This document shows positions 8,107 to 16,181 of a stretch of 49,691 bases of DNA, piece by piece. Under the pieces are notes generated by a model. It made no database searches and was not told the origin of the DNA. It saw only the letters and a list, made by a program, of their open reading frames with translations. The stretch's first letter is position 1. Every line of letters begins with the position of its first letter. The stretch is from contig NZ_JAFLWI010000013.1 in the NCBI RefSeq assembly GCF_017315945.1, forward strand, positions 1 to 49,691, read 5' to 3'. Made by a program: the position numbers and the translations under genes. The stretch comes from Candidatus Enterococcus courvalinii (GTDB lineage Bacteria > Bacillota > Bacilli > Lactobacillales > Enterococcaceae).

Positions 8107-8868
8107 GTGTATTCACCAAGTGAAATTTTAGCAATCAGTATTGAGAACGGTCAAAAAAAAATTGAAAAGACTTGGGTAGCCAAATGGATTCTGGGTTTCA
8201 TTGGAGGCGCGATGATTTCTTTAGGTTATCTAGCATATATTCGGGTATCTGCTTCGATCCCTGCAGATTTAGCTAGCGTTCAGGCATTAGTTGGCGCCTC
8301 TGTTTTCCCAATCGGTTTAATCGTGATTTTATTAGCCGGCGGAGAATTGATTACAGGAAATATGATGGCTGTGAGTACAGCTTGGATGGCGAAGAAAGTT
8401 TCTTTTAATGATCTTGTTATCAATTGGTTAACAATCACATTAGCCAATCTAGTGGGAGCCTTGTTTGTAGCATTTGCATTTGGTCATGTTTTAGGTTTGA
8501 CTCATAGCGGTGTGTATTTAGATCAGGTGCTTTCATTAGCAGAACACAAAGTAAATGTTTCTTGGGAACAAGCAGTCATTTCTGGAATTGGCTGTAACTG
8601 GTTTGTTGGACTGGCTTTATGGTTGTGTTATGGTGCGAAAGATGCAGCTGGGAAAATTTTAGGCATTTGGTTTCCGGTGATGATTTTCGTGGCAATTGGT
8701 TTTCAGCATAGTGTGGCAAATGCATTTGTTATCCCTGCCGCTATTTTTGAGGGTTCGTTAAGCTGGACAGAATTTTTTAGGAATTTCATATTAGTCTACT
8801 TAGGAAACATTGTAGGCGGAGGGATATTTGTTTCAGGATTTTATTATTTAAGTTATAAAGGTCACTAA
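8107..8868 (+). CDS. FNT-family formate/nitrite transporter
   Basis: 253 residues, about six membrane segments, beginning with GTG 8107 behind AAAGGAGA. Family signatures are present: GASVFPIGLIVILLAGGELITG in the first half, the CNWFVGLALW segment around residue 160, and GFQHSVANAF near 200. The second normally reads GFEHSVAN; here Gln replaces the Glu next to the pore His. FNT proteins are pentameric channels for formate, nitrite, hydrosulfide or lactate/H+. In a fermenting enterococcus formate export from pyruvate formate-lyase is likely, but pfl is not nearby, so the substrate is not fixed. Monocistronic, with its own terminator. Confidence 0.88.
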   Translation: MYSPSEILAISIENGQKKIEKTWVAKWILGFIGGAMISLGYLAYIRVSASIPADLASVQALVGASVFPIGLIVILLAGGELITGNMMAVSTAWMAKKVSFNDLVINWLTITLANLVGALFVAFAFGHVLGLTHSGVYLDQVLSLAEHKVNVSWEQAVISGIGCNWFVGLALWLCYGAKDAAGKILGIWFPVMIFVAIGFQHSVANAFVIPAAIFEGSLSWTEFFRNFILVYLGNIVGGGIFVSGFYYLSYKGH

Positions 8869-8891
8869 GAAAAGTAAGAGAAAAACCTTTC

Positions 8892-8930
8892 AATAAACCG
8901 TCCATTTATAAAATGGGCGGTTTATTTTTG
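8892..8930 (+). terminator. terminator after FNT gene
   Basis: AATAAACCGTCCATTT (8892-8907) pairs with AAATGGGCGGTTTATT (from 8911), then a T-run to about 8929. Confidence 0.88.
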
Positions 8931-9147
8931 TCTGCTTATTTGTTTTTTTTAATAAGCATAACTGTTGCAAAAAAAAACAGAAAGTAATAATCTGGAATTA
9001 AGATAGATTAGAAAAGCATAACAAAACAGCGCTTCAATTATGAGTGAATTGTCATGTGTTTGTTGTTTTACTCTCTTAATTGATCTGTCTTATTTAATAA
9101 ATGATTGGCAAATTGCCGTTGTTTAAAAAAGTTTTAGGAGGTGGAAA

Positions 9148-9708
9148 ATGAATAAAGGGGTTAAAGTGATTGGAATCATTGGAAGTTTGGTCATCCTTTC
9201 GGTCTCATTAACGGCTGCATTGCTCTATTCGGTGTATCAGTTACCAAGGTTTTTAGAAGAGATCCGATATTTTGTTGTAACTAACTTTTATTTTCAACAA
9301 TATATCTTTTGGGTAGCCGTGGTATTTAGTATTCTTGTTGCCATACTTATTCTATTCATCCTTTTTTATCCAAAAACCAAGACGACTTTTGTCTTGAAAC
9401 GTGAACATGGAACTTTAGCTGTCGATAAAAAAGCGATTGAGGGATTAGTTCGAACGAAGTTAAGGGCAGAAGAATTTATTCATTCCCCTAGAATTGTGGT
9501 TCGTGCAACAAAAAATCGAATCAAGATCAAAATTAAGGGTGAGTTGAAGCGAACTTCTTCTTTAATTGGTCAAACCGATCAGTTGATGAAAGAAATCGAA
9601 GCAGAAGTCAAACGTTTGTTGGGGGTAGATGAACCTGTTCAAGTGACAGTCACTTATCAGCAATTTCAAAAAACAACAAAAGAAAACAAGCACTCTCGAG
9701 TAGAGTAG
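9148..9708 (+). CDS. amaP: alkaline shock response membrane anchor protein AmaP
   Basis: 186 residues with two N-terminal membrane segments (about 9-31 and 47-75) and a basic C-terminal cytoplasmic domain. This is the architecture of AmaP, which tethers Asp23/Gls24 proteins to the membrane in Staphylococcus and relatives. Ribosome site AGGAGG precedes the ATG. It is the first gene of a four-gene run (AmaP, DUF2273, Gls24, GlsB) with spacings of 11, 12 and 43 bp, the conserved arrangement of this envelope-stress operon. Confidence 0.88.
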   Translation: MNKGVKVIGIIGSLVILSVSLTAALLYSVYQLPRFLEEIRYFVVTNFYFQQYIFWVAVVFSILVAILILFILFYPKTKTTFVLKREHGTLAVDKKAIEGLVRTKLRAEEFIHSPRIVVRATKNRIKIKIKGELKRTSSLIGQTDQLMKEIEAEVKRLLGVDEPVQVTVTYQQFQKTTKENKHSRVE

Positions 9709-9719
9709 GAGGGCAAAAA

Positions 9720-9908
9720 ATGAATCAATTCTTTTCAACATACAAGCTCCCTATTATCTTTGGGGGTCTTGGGCTAATTTTAGCGATTTTGTGGTTAACG
9801 GTAGGATTTTTCAAAACCTTACTCATTTTGATTCTAACTGCAATCGGTGTCGCAATTGGCCTTTATCTTAAAGAAACACATCTTTTAGATGATTATTTTA
9901 AATTTTAG
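9720..9908 (+). CDS. DUF2273 small membrane protein of gls24 operon
   Basis: 62 residues, nearly all hydrophobic, with two membrane segments (about 10-28 and 30-48) and a short charged tail (KETHLLDDYFKF). Sequence and position between amaP and gls24 match the DUF2273 family, a constant companion of Asp23/Gls24 genes. Preceded by GGAGGGC. Its biochemical role is unknown; it probably takes part in the membrane complex with AmaP. Confidence 0.85.
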   Translation: MNQFFSTYKLPIIFGGLGLILAILWLTVGFFKTLLILILTAIGVAIGLYLKETHLLDDYFKF

Positions 9909-9920
9909 GAGGAATAGAGA

Positions 9921-10469
9921 ATGGAAAACAACGAATTTAAACCTGTAACACAACCAAACAACAAAAAAGGGACTGATCAAATGAATGGTGAACTAACTTT
10001 TGAGGACAAAGTAATCCAAAAAATTATCGGAATTGCTTTAGAAGATGTTGACGGATTACTAACTGTTGATGGCGGATTTTTCTCAAATATTGCTGAAAAA
10101 TTAGTCAATACAGATAACGTAACAGCAGGAATCGACACTGAAGTAGGTAAAAAACAAGTAGCAGTCGATATGGATGTTGTTGTTGAATATGGCAAAGATA
10201 TCGAAGAAATTTACAAACAAATGAAAGAACTAATTGGACGTGAAGTGAAGAATATGACTCACTTAGATGTGATTGAAGTCAATGTAAATGTCGTTGATAT
10301 CAAAACACGTGAAGAATACGCAAAAGAAAGCGAAACAGTTCAAGATAAAGTAACGGATGCAGCAAAATCAACAGGCGAATTTGCTTCAAAACAAACTTCT
10401 AAAGCAAAAAAAGCTGTGGATAAAGGTACACAACGTGTGAAAGAAAACACTGAACCTCGTGTGGAATAA
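9921..10469 (+). CDS. gls24: Asp23/Gls24 family envelope stress protein
   Basis: 182 residues, soluble. The central domain (about 20-125) carries the family pattern: GELTFEDKVIQKIIGIAL, DVDGLLTVDGG, and the VDMDVVVEYGKDI strand. The C-terminal tail (about 130-182) is Lys/Ala/Thr-rich and low complexity. In E. faecalis, Gls24 is a general stress and virulence-associated protein needed for bile resistance. AmaP upstream supplies the membrane anchor. Ribosome site AGGAGG is nine bases before the ATG. Confidence 0.93.
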   Translation: MENNEFKPVTQPNNKKGTDQMNGELTFEDKVIQKIIGIALEDVDGLLTVDGGFFSNIAEKLVNTDNVTAGIDTEVGKKQVAVDMDVVVEYGKDIEEIYKQMKELIGREVKNMTHLDVIEVNVNVVDIKTREEYAKESETVQDKVTDAAKSTGEFASKQTSKAKKAVDKGTQRVKENTEPRVE

Positions 10470-10512
10470 TACTATCATTTAAAATTGTAAAAATTGAAAA
10501 GGAGTGAGTGAC

Positions 10513-10758
10513 ATGGGCTTTATTTGGTCATTAATTGTTGGTGGTATCATCGGAGCTGTGGCAGGTGCAATTACGAAGAAAGGTTCTTCAATGGGGATTA
10601 TTGCTAATATTGCTGCAGGATTAGTTGGTTCCGCATTAGGACAATGGCTACTAGGAAGTTGGGGACCAAGTTTGGCAGGAATGGCAATCATTCCGTCAAT
10701 TGTTGGTGCAGTGATCTTAGTGCTAATCGTATCATTCTTTGTCCGTAAAATGGATTAA
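10513..10758 (+). CDS. glsB: GlsB/YeaQ/YmgE family stress membrane protein
   Basis: 81 residues from ATG 10513. A GTG nine bases earlier lies inside the Shine-Dalgarno AAAAGGAG and is therefore not the likely start. Three hydrophobic, Gly-rich segments (GGIIGAVAGAI, ANIAAGLVGSALGQWLL, SIVGAVILVLIVSFF) match the transglycosylase-associated/GlsB family. It closes the gls24 operon, as in E. faecalis, where gls24 and glsB act together in bile and stress tolerance. Confidence 0.9.
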   Translation: MGFIWSLIVGGIIGAVAGAITKKGSSMGIIANIAAGLVGSALGQWLLGSWGPSLAGMAIIPSIVGAVILVLIVSFFVRKMD

Positions 10759-10802
10759 GTTTGGTTGGAGTCTTTTGTTTCTAATATAATTGGACAAAAA
10801 AT

Positions 10803-10836
10803 AAAAGGTCTGGAAGAATTCTTCCAGACCTTTTTT
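10803..10836. terminator. bidirectional terminator, gls24 operon and LysM gene
   Basis: Near-perfect palindrome AAAAGGTCTGGAAG / CTTCCAGACCTTTTTT around AATT, between converging genes. It works for both strands. Confidence 0.9.
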
Positions 10837-10859
10837 AATTGAACTAGTTAAGTTTTATC

Positions 10860-11471
10860 TTAGTACCAACCGTTTGCTAACCAGAATGATTGAGCAGCTT
10901 CCCAAGAACCATAACGTGAAGACACATAAGCGTCTGCCACACGTTCTTGATTGGCAGCTGAGTAGTCACCGTTTAAGTAAGATGAATCTAATTGGTAACG
11001 TCCGATGTAGCGACCGTTTGTTGCTGAATAAGAACCACTTGATTCTTTTTGTGCAATCCATTCTTTCGCAGAGTTAGAAGTAGTAGCAACTGCTTCAGTT
11101 GTTTCTACTGCTGGAGTTGCTTGAACTGTTTCTTGAACAGGTGCTTGAGCCACTTCTTGTGTTGTTTCTTGTTGAACAGGTTCAGCTTGAACTGCTTCTG
11201 TTTGAGGAGCAACATAAGTTGTTGCTGCTTGCTCAGCAGTTGGGATCGTTAAAGTTTGACCTGCAAAAATCAGATTGATATCTGAAATTGAATTTGATTG
11301 AGCAATTTGGTTAATCAAGGAGTTATCGCCAACATATTTTTGTGAAATAGTTGATAATGAATCGCCTGATTGAACAGTGTACGCTTCGTCTGCGTGTGTT
11401 GTTGTTCCCATAAATAATGCAGCGCCGGCAGCCAGAGTTGTTCCTAGTAATACAGTTTTAAGTGATTTCAT
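10860..11471 (-). CDS. LysM wall protein with Apf-like C-terminal domain
   Basis: 203 residues. Signal peptide 1-27 (cleavage near THA), one LysM domain (about 30-77: YTVQSGDSLSTISQKYVG through FAGQTLTIP), a Gln/Glu/Val/Thr linker (80-135), and a C-terminal domain beginning KEWIAQKESSGSYSATNGRYIGRYQL and ending FWLANGWY. That end matches aggregation-promoting factor (Apf) proteins of lactobacilli, related to staphylococcal IsaA/SceD transglycosylases, with KESSG as the candidate catalytic Glu region. Secreted, peptidoglycan-bound, likely in wall turnover. AAGGAG lies 11 bases before the ATG. Confidence 0.88.
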   Translation of the reverse strand: MKSLKTVLLGTTLAAGAALFMGTTTHADEAYTVQSGDSLSTISQKYVGDNSLINQIAQSNSISDINLIFAGQTLTIPTAEQAATTYVAPQTEAVQAEPVQQETTQEVAQAPVQETVQATPAVETTEAVATTSNSAKEWIAQKESSGSYSATNGRYIGRYQLDSSYLNGDYSAANQERVADAYVSSRYGSWEAAQSFWLANGWY

Positions 11472-11821
11472 ATAATATATATTCTCCTTCGAATCATAAA
11501 AGTTTTTGTTAAGTGTTTTTCAACATGGACATACTTTATCATGTGAAAAGATTTCATAGGTAAAAGATTGATGACACTTTGTAACAGAATTGGGTTTTTT
11601 GTAACAAAAATATTATCAAAAAATGTGGGTAAAATGAAAAAAAGCACATAAAGCAACCACAGCAATACTTCTAAAGAGAGAAAAATGAGAAAGTATGTTC
11701 TGGTTTTCGTGCGTAAAAAATAAAAAAATTTTGTTTTTAAAGGAATTTTTGAGGAAATAGTGTATATATTTTTGAAATTAAGTAGGTGATGATACAATAA
11801 AAGAAAAGGGAGGCGGTTTCA
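11472..11821. promoter_or_regulatory. divergent promoter region of LysM gene and uspA-type gene
   Basis: 350 bp without a gene. For the minus-strand LysM gene, TTGAAA (reading 11527 to 11522) and TATGAT about 19 bases on form a plausible promoter. About 50-75 bp above it are two direct TGTTACAAA copies (minus strand of 11578-11586 and 11598-11606), 20 bp apart. For the plus-strand gene, TTGAAA 11772-11777 and TACAAT 11793-11798 are candidates, though the 15-bp spacing is short. Confidence 0.45.
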
Positions 11822-12256
11822 ATGACTATCAATTACCAAAACATTTTAGTTGCTGTTGACGGATCGAAGCAATCAGAGAAAGCTTTTTCTGAAGCACTGT
11901 CAATTGCCAAACAAAATCATGCAAGTTTATCTATTGTTTCGATTATCAATGAAGTTGAATTAACACATAGTGCTTACGCATTCTCAAAAATTTATGCAGA
12001 AGAAAAAGAAGCAATTGAATTAGAAATGTTGAAAAAAATCAACGATGCAAAAGAGTATGGGATTGATTCGATCCATGCAGTGGTTGAAACAGGTGACCCT
12101 CGCGAACTGATTGGAACAGATATTCCGAATAAAGAACAAATCGATTTGATTGTGATGGGTGCGACTGGCAAAGGAGCGATTCAACAAGCATTAGTTGGTT
12201 CGACAACTTCTTATGTTGTGACACATGCGCCATGTAGTGTTTTAGTAGTTAAATAA
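11822..12256 (+). CDS. universal stress protein, UspA family
   Basis: 144 residues with the whole Usp fold: N-terminal NILVAVDGSKQSEKAF and the C-terminal nucleotide-binding motif GATGKGAIQQALVGSTTSYV (G-x2-G-x9-GS). It therefore probably belongs to the ATP-binding subgroup. Ribosome site GGGAGGCGG. A small unknown gene follows within 20 bp and probably shares the transcript. Such proteins are cytoplasmic and respond to starvation, acid and oxidative stress; the specific role is not deducible. Confidence 0.92.
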   Translation: MTINYQNILVAVDGSKQSEKAFSEALSIAKQNHASLSIVSIINEVELTHSAYAFSKIYAEEKEAIELEMLKKINDAKEYGIDSIHAVVETGDPRELIGTDIPNKEQIDLIVMGATGKGAIQQALVGSTTSYVVTHAPCSVLVVK

Positions 12257-12274
12257 GGAAAGCTGGTGTATAAA

Positions 12275-12598
12275 ATGGTTCAACCACAAGATGTGAAGGC
12301 TCCTAAAGAAAAAATCAAAGTTTTATCGATCATTGAAGATGGAACGAAGACGAAAAAAGGTTACTCAACAGCATTTGTAAAATGGAAGGACAAGAAAACG
12401 ATTGCTGTTCGATGGGATGGGGATAATCGTTTGGATAAAGGATTTCCGGTAACTACGAATGGTTATCATCCATCTTGGTTTATTTTACCTGAGAGATTAG
12501 CAGCACTTTATAGTCAGGATTTCGTTCATACACAGCAAGCTTTAGATGAACTGGAAGAATTTTTACAAAAAAGGGTAGGAGAAGACTTGAATGTTTAA
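12275..12598 (+). CDS. conserved hypothetical protein downstream of usp
   Basis: 107 residues from ATG 12275 (a GTG at 12266 is an alternative, adding three residues). Soluble, with a compact basic first half that looks like a small beta-barrel (KVLSIIEDGTKTKKGYSTAFVKW, KTIAVRWDGD, GYHPSWFILPERL) and a helical acidic tail. No family recognised; the YxTAFVKWxxxxxIAVRW pattern recalls SH3-like folds, but I cannot name one. Probably co-transcribed with the Usp gene, so possibly stress-linked. Confidence 0.7.
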   Translation: MVQPQDVKAPKEKIKVLSIIEDGTKTKKGYSTAFVKWKDKKTIAVRWDGDNRLDKGFPVTTNGYHPSWFILPERLAALYSQDFVHTQQALDELEEFLQKRVGEDLNV

Positions 12599-12605
12599 AT
12601 ACTCT

Positions 12606-12670
12606 TTTTCTTCTATATTAATAGAAGAAAAGTGAAAACGTGAGTTGTGCGAAACAACTCACGTTTTTTT
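12606..12670 (+). terminator. double hairpin terminator after usp unit
   Basis: Two consecutive stems. The first is a perfect 11-bp repeat, TTTTCTTCTAT / ATAGAAGAAAA (12606-12616, 12621-12631). The second is AAAACGTGAGTTGT / ACAACTCACGTTTT (12635-12648, 12654-12667) with a T-run, a standard terminator. The first has no G/C-rich core and may be a pause or RNA-stability element. Confidence 0.8.
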
Positions 12671-12767
12671 GTATACAAAAAACCAGCTAAGCAAAATTAG
12701 CTGGTCAGGCAATCAGGCAAGATTTAAAAGGAACGTTCAACAAGCGGAATTTTTGCGCGTTATAACG

Positions 12768-13025
12768 TTAATTTTTTTTATTGTATAGGATAAACAACCA
12801 CACAATCAGTAAAATAACTGAAATCGTAAGCCCCAAGACATACTTGCTTAACAAAGAAGAAGTCTCCCAATGGCGAATAGAAAAAATTTGGTAAGTGAAA
12901 TAAGCGCTAGGAAGAGAAACAATCACCGCGGAAATTTTTTTTCTTGTCCAGCGGGTATAATAGCAAGTAATCAAAACCATAGTAAAAAAAGGAATGTAAA
13001 AGAATAGTTGACCCAAGATCAGCAT
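12768..13025 (-). CDS. small integral membrane protein, unknown
   Basis: 85 residues with three hydrophobic segments (about 3-22, 32-50, 61-80) separated by short basic loops (RWTRKK) and a Lys-rich end (YNKKN). The start is supported by GAGGAGG six bases before the ATG. No family recognised. It stands alone between two plus-strand units. Confidence 0.65.
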   Translation of the reverse strand: MLILGQLFFYIPFFTMVLITCYYTRWTRKKISAVIVSLPSAYFTYQIFSIRHWETSSLLSKYVLGLTISVILLIVWLFILYNKKN

Positions 13026-13130
13026 GGTAAGCCTCCTCTATCGAAATAAGCCCATGTTACAAAATAACATGTTAAGTTGAATGGTGCAAGCTTATTTGTG
13101 AAAAGTACACAATAAATTCTCTCTTTGATT

Positions 13131-13159
13131 TTGATTGTCTCGTAAATTCCTGATATAAT
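13131..13159 (+). promoter_or_regulatory. strong sigma-A-type promoter
   Basis: TTGATT (13131-13136), 17-bp spacer, TATAAT (13154-13159). The predicted RNA start near 13166 excludes initiation codons upstream and supports ATG 13189 for the next gene. Confidence 0.75.
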
Positions 13160-13188
13160 CGAACTTGGAAGAGAGGATGAAAATTTTC

Positions 13189-13452
13189 ATGGACCATGTG
13201 ATATTAGAAATTGACTTACATTTAGTGAATAATATACGAGTGATTTATTATGTTGTCAGCAACAGTGTAGAAAAACGAGTGTTGACAAATAAAATCAATG
13301 GTATTTTAAGTAAAAAAGAGGTTCATCGCTTTAATAATGGCGAGAAAGAATTTTATAGTATTCCGGTTGAAAAAATCATCTACACAACAGTGAAAGTCAG
13401 AAAAGATTTGGATACGAAAAAAAGCTATGAACCAATTTTTACTACGTATTAA
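13189..13452 (+). CDS. small conserved hypothetical protein
   Basis: 87 residues from ATG 13189. ATG 13177 is too close to the GAGAGG ribosome site and only about 11 nt from the predicted RNA start. Soluble, mixed alpha/beta (ILEIDLHLVNNIRVIYYVVSN; FYSIPVEKIIYTTVKVRK). No family recognised. The next small gene starts 17 bp after its stop, so the two form an operon under the promoter at 13131. Confidence 0.65.
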   Translation: MDHVILEIDLHLVNNIRVIYYVVSNSVEKRVLTNKINGILSKKEVHRFNNGEKEFYSIPVEKIIYTTVKVRKDLDTKKSYEPIFTTY

Positions 13453-13469
13453 TGATGGAGGAAGAAAAA

Positions 13470-13658
13470 ATGAATCCATATGATGAACAAATCCAAGCAT
13501 TGATTGCTGGAGAAATTGAAAAAATCGAAGTCAAGCGTGAGGAGGTAATGATCTTTCGCGATGCTTGGCTAAAGTTGGAAGATCGCAAATATGTGGTTGG
13601 AAAAGCAGCTTTGAATGGGAATGTTACCTATCATTATGATCCAACACGCTTATACTAA
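13470..13658 (+). CDS. small conserved hypothetical protein
   Basis: 62 residues from ATG 13470, with GGAGG eight bases upstream. An earlier in-frame ATG at 13452 lacks a ribosome site. Acidic N-terminal helix (YDEQIQALIAGEIEKIEVKREEVMIFRDAWLKL) followed by a short beta end (VVGKAALNGNVTYHYDPTRLY). Soluble; no family recognised. Second gene of a two-gene unit. Confidence 0.65.
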   Translation: MNPYDEQIQALIAGEIEKIEVKREEVMIFRDAWLKLEDRKYVVGKAALNGNVTYHYDPTRLY

Positions 13659-13825
13659 CAAAATGATAAAAAAACTAGACTAAAAGTGTTTACTAGGCGA
13701 AAATAATCCTTGTGAATTAAATTTATAACGAGATTATTTAGCCTTTTTGTATGCAGTTTTCAACTAAAAACGTTTATTCTATACCTAATTTAGCAATCAT
13801 CTTGGTAAAAAAAATCAATCGTTCG

Positions 13826-13834
13826 TGTTACAAT
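13826..13834 (+). promoter_or_regulatory. extended -10 promoter of the methyltransferase gene
   Basis: TGTTACAAT is a TGn-TACAAT extended -10 with no good -35. It puts the RNA start near 13841 and supports ATG 13861 over the upstream in-frame ATG 13825. Confidence 0.5.
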
Positions 13835-13860
13835 ACGGCTATTATGGTGGGGGGAATCAT

Positions 13861-15570
13861 ATGGAAACATCGATCTCTAAGGCTACAATCAGAAATTGGC
13901 AAAGACTGTCGACTGAAAAAGATACTAGACTGAAGTCTCGTGCAAATAAAACTTTATCTGAAAAGTACATTGTTCCTGTTGAGTATTATCAACGTCCGAA
14001 AAATAAATATTTTTCATCAGAAATCGTAGATATGATGAAGACGGAGCAATTAACGATAGCGAGTGTTGTTTATCAAATAGCTTGTGAGTTACTATCGAAT
14101 GCTGGAATCTTAAAACATCAACATGTAAAGAAGGTTTTAGATGAGTTCAAAAAGAACAACGAAATATCAGAGGTAACCTTTCCGCTCACTATTCCAGATG
14201 ATGAACGAGATATTCTAGGAATCACTTATCAGAGTTTATTGGTAGAAGGCGAAAAAAATAAAAAAGGATCCTATTATACACCTGAAAATGTCGTTGAGGA
14301 AATGACCAAAAAAATTGATCTCAAAGAAAAGGTTATTCTAGATCCTTGTTGTGGGAGTGGCTCTTTTTTGTTGAGCATCCCTTGTGAAGACCCACGGCAA
14401 TTAGTAGGATTTGATAATGATGAAATCGCTGTTTTTATCACAAAAATCAATCTGTTATTGAAATTTAACAATTTAGAGTTTGAGCCACAAGTATATGTAC
14501 GTGATTTTTTAAATGACCAGCTTTCAGATTTTGCAAATAAATTTGACTACATCATCACCAATCCTCCCTGGGGAGCATTGCCCAAAGGATTTAAGAATAC
14601 TGAAATCAATTCAAAAGAAACGTTCTCTCATTTCCTTGTCCATTCAAAAAAATTCCTCAAAAAAAATGGTTGTTTGATCTATCTATTGCCAGAGTCATTT
14701 TTGAATGTCAAAACGCATAAAGATTTGAGACGCTATGTTTTGGATAACTATGAAATCAAGAATATCCATGTGTATGACAAACTTTTTGCAGGCGTGACAA
14801 CGAAGTATATTAGCATTCAACTAGAGTTGGGGAAACAGCATGATCTGATCGAGGTATATCGTGGAGAGCTCTCTTGGAAAGTCTTGATTGACGCATTTTA
14901 TCAAACAGAAAATTACAATTACAATTTAATAGCTGTAGAAGATTATCACTTGATTGAAAAAATAAAAGAAAAGAAAAGATTTGATTTGAAAGATAGTGAA
15001 TGGGCCTTAGGAATTGTAACAGGGGATAACAAAAATAAATTAAAAAATAACATGGATTCTGGTTTGGAGCCAATTTATACAGGAAAAGAAATTACAGCGT
15101 ATCAATTATTAGCTCCTAAAAAATTTATACGTTATGATCGAGAAAACTTCCAGCAAGTAGCAAAAGACGAAATCTATCGAGCAAAAGAAAAATTAGTCTA
15201 TAAATTTATTTCTAAAAAACTTGTATTTGCCTATGACAAAGATGGTTCATTATTCTTAAATAGTGCAAATATCTTAATTCCAAATACGAAAAATGCTTCA
15301 ATCAAAACGATTATGGCTCTTTTGAATTCAACACTCTATGCATACATTTATACTTGTTTGTTTGGGGAAATTAAAATTTTGCGAGGAAATTTAGAAGAAC
15401 TCCCATTTCCTAAAATCAGTATGAAACAAGATAATGAAATCAGTGATCTTGTAGCGAACTATTTAGAAAAGCAAGATCCAATGATATTGAGAAAACTTGA
15501 TAAGGTAATTTATCAGTTATTTGATTTAACACCAAAAGAGATCCAGTTAGTTGAAAAAACATTCGCGTAA
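13861..15570 (+). CDS. N6-adenine DNA methyltransferase (gamma-type, type II R-M)
   Basis: 569 residues. AdoMet-binding motifs are in gamma order: YYTP (motif X, ~138), DPCCGSGSF (motif I, ~161), GFDNDE (motif II), then the catalytic TNPPWG (motif IV, ~233-238), which marks N6-adenine methylation. The C-terminal ~300 residues are a probable target-recognition region (a GDNKNKL block and a LNSTLYAYIY-type segment typical of TaqI/Eco57I-like enzymes). The size fits stand-alone type II gamma methyltransferases. A ~180-residue gene with an E-x-K nuclease-like motif converges on it and is the likely restriction partner. Start ATG 13861 follows a G-rich ribosome site. Confidence 0.88.
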   Translation: METSISKATIRNWQRLSTEKDTRLKSRANKTLSEKYIVPVEYYQRPKNKYFSSEIVDMMKTEQLTIASVVYQIACELLSNAGILKHQHVKKVLDEFKKNNEISEVTFPLTIPDDERDILGITYQSLLVEGEKNKKGSYYTPENVVEEMTKKIDLKEKVILDPCCGSGSFLLSIPCEDPRQLVGFDNDEIAVFITKINLLLKFNNLEFEPQVYVRDFLNDQLSDFANKFDYIITNPPWGALPKGFKNTEINSKETFSHFLVHSKKFLKKNGCLIYLLPESFLNVKTHKDLRRYVLDNYEIKNIHVYDKLFAGVTTKYISIQLELGKQHDLIEVYRGELSWKVLIDAFYQTENYNYNLIAVEDYHLIEKIKEKKRFDLKDSEWALGIVTGDNKNKLKNNMDSGLEPIYTGKEITAYQLLAPKKFIRYDRENFQQVAKDEIYRAKEKLVYKFISKKLVFAYDKDGSLFLNSANILIPNTKNASIKTIMALLNSTLYAYIYTCLFGEIKILRGNLEELPFPKISMKQDNEISDLVANYLEKQDPMILRKLDKVIYQLFDLTPKEIQLVEKTFA

Positions 15571-15604
15571 AAAAGACCACCAATTTTTTTGGTGGTCTTT
15601 TTTT
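15569..15604. terminator. bidirectional terminator between R-M genes
   Basis: AAAAGACCACC / GGTGGTCTTTT stem with A/T runs on both sides, between converging genes. Confidence 0.88.
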
Positions 15605-15632
15605 GATGTAAACAGATGCTTTTATCTAGCAA

Positions 15633-16181
15633 CTATATTTGATAAAAAATCTCATAGAGTTCTTCATAAGTAAGCCAACGAACGAAATGATTTTTAAAAT
15701 GATAATCCATCGTACCTTGATTGATATGGAACTGACCCTCACCGATATTTCCACGATGCTGTTTATTGGAATAGTTTTGAATCATTTGGATATGGTCTGT
15801 TTTCGCCTCGAAAATAGCAATTTGATCTTCAAAAAAGAGACCATAAATCAAGTAATGAAATTCATTAGGTTTTACTTGTTGGATATTACAATCGAATAGT
15901 GCACCATTGAGAACGTCTTGAAAGCTGATCATTCTCCGTTCGATTGTCGCATTCAAAATTTCTTTGATGATGTTTTGAGGTGTGATTTTTTGTTTGTTTT
16001 GGGAAAGAACAGTTGAAAACTTTACTTCATAGTTGATCTTGTCTTTGCATAGATCATAATTGAGTGCAGTGGACATGTCCAAAGCATAAATATTTTTGAT
16101 CATTAGTTCTGCAACCGTACCAAATCGCCGAGTCTTAAGCGAAAAAATACCATCTCTAAAATCCTCAATGTGCTTTTCCAT
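15633..16181 (-). CDS. putative type II restriction endonuclease
   Basis: 182-residue soluble protein, convergent with the methyltransferase gene (62 bp between stops). No family recognised by name. Residues D43 and E52-V-K54 (NYDLCKDKINYEVKFS) form a D-Xn-E-x-K pattern as in PD-(D/E)xK nucleases. A second ExK lies near 125 (IAIFEAKTD). The aromatic-rich core (HYLIYGLFFEDQ) and size (R.PvuII is 157 residues) are compatible with a small type II enzyme. The assignment rests on context plus this motif. Preceded by AAAGGAAC. Confidence 0.5.
   Translation of the reverse strand: MEKHIEDFRDGIFSLKTRRFGTVAELMIKNIYALDMSTALNYDLCKDKINYEVKFSTVLSQNKQKITPQNIIKEILNATIERRMISFQDVLNGALFDCNIQQVKPNEFHYLIYGLFFEDQIAIFEAKTDHIQMIQNYSNKQHRGNIGEGQFHINQGTMDYHFKNHFVRWLTYEELYEIFYQI

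Noticed and set aside
11468-11797. Minus-strand 109-codon hydrophobic frame upstream of the LysM gene
   Set aside because: Starts with TTG without a ribosome site, is AT-rich and covers the divergent promoter region.
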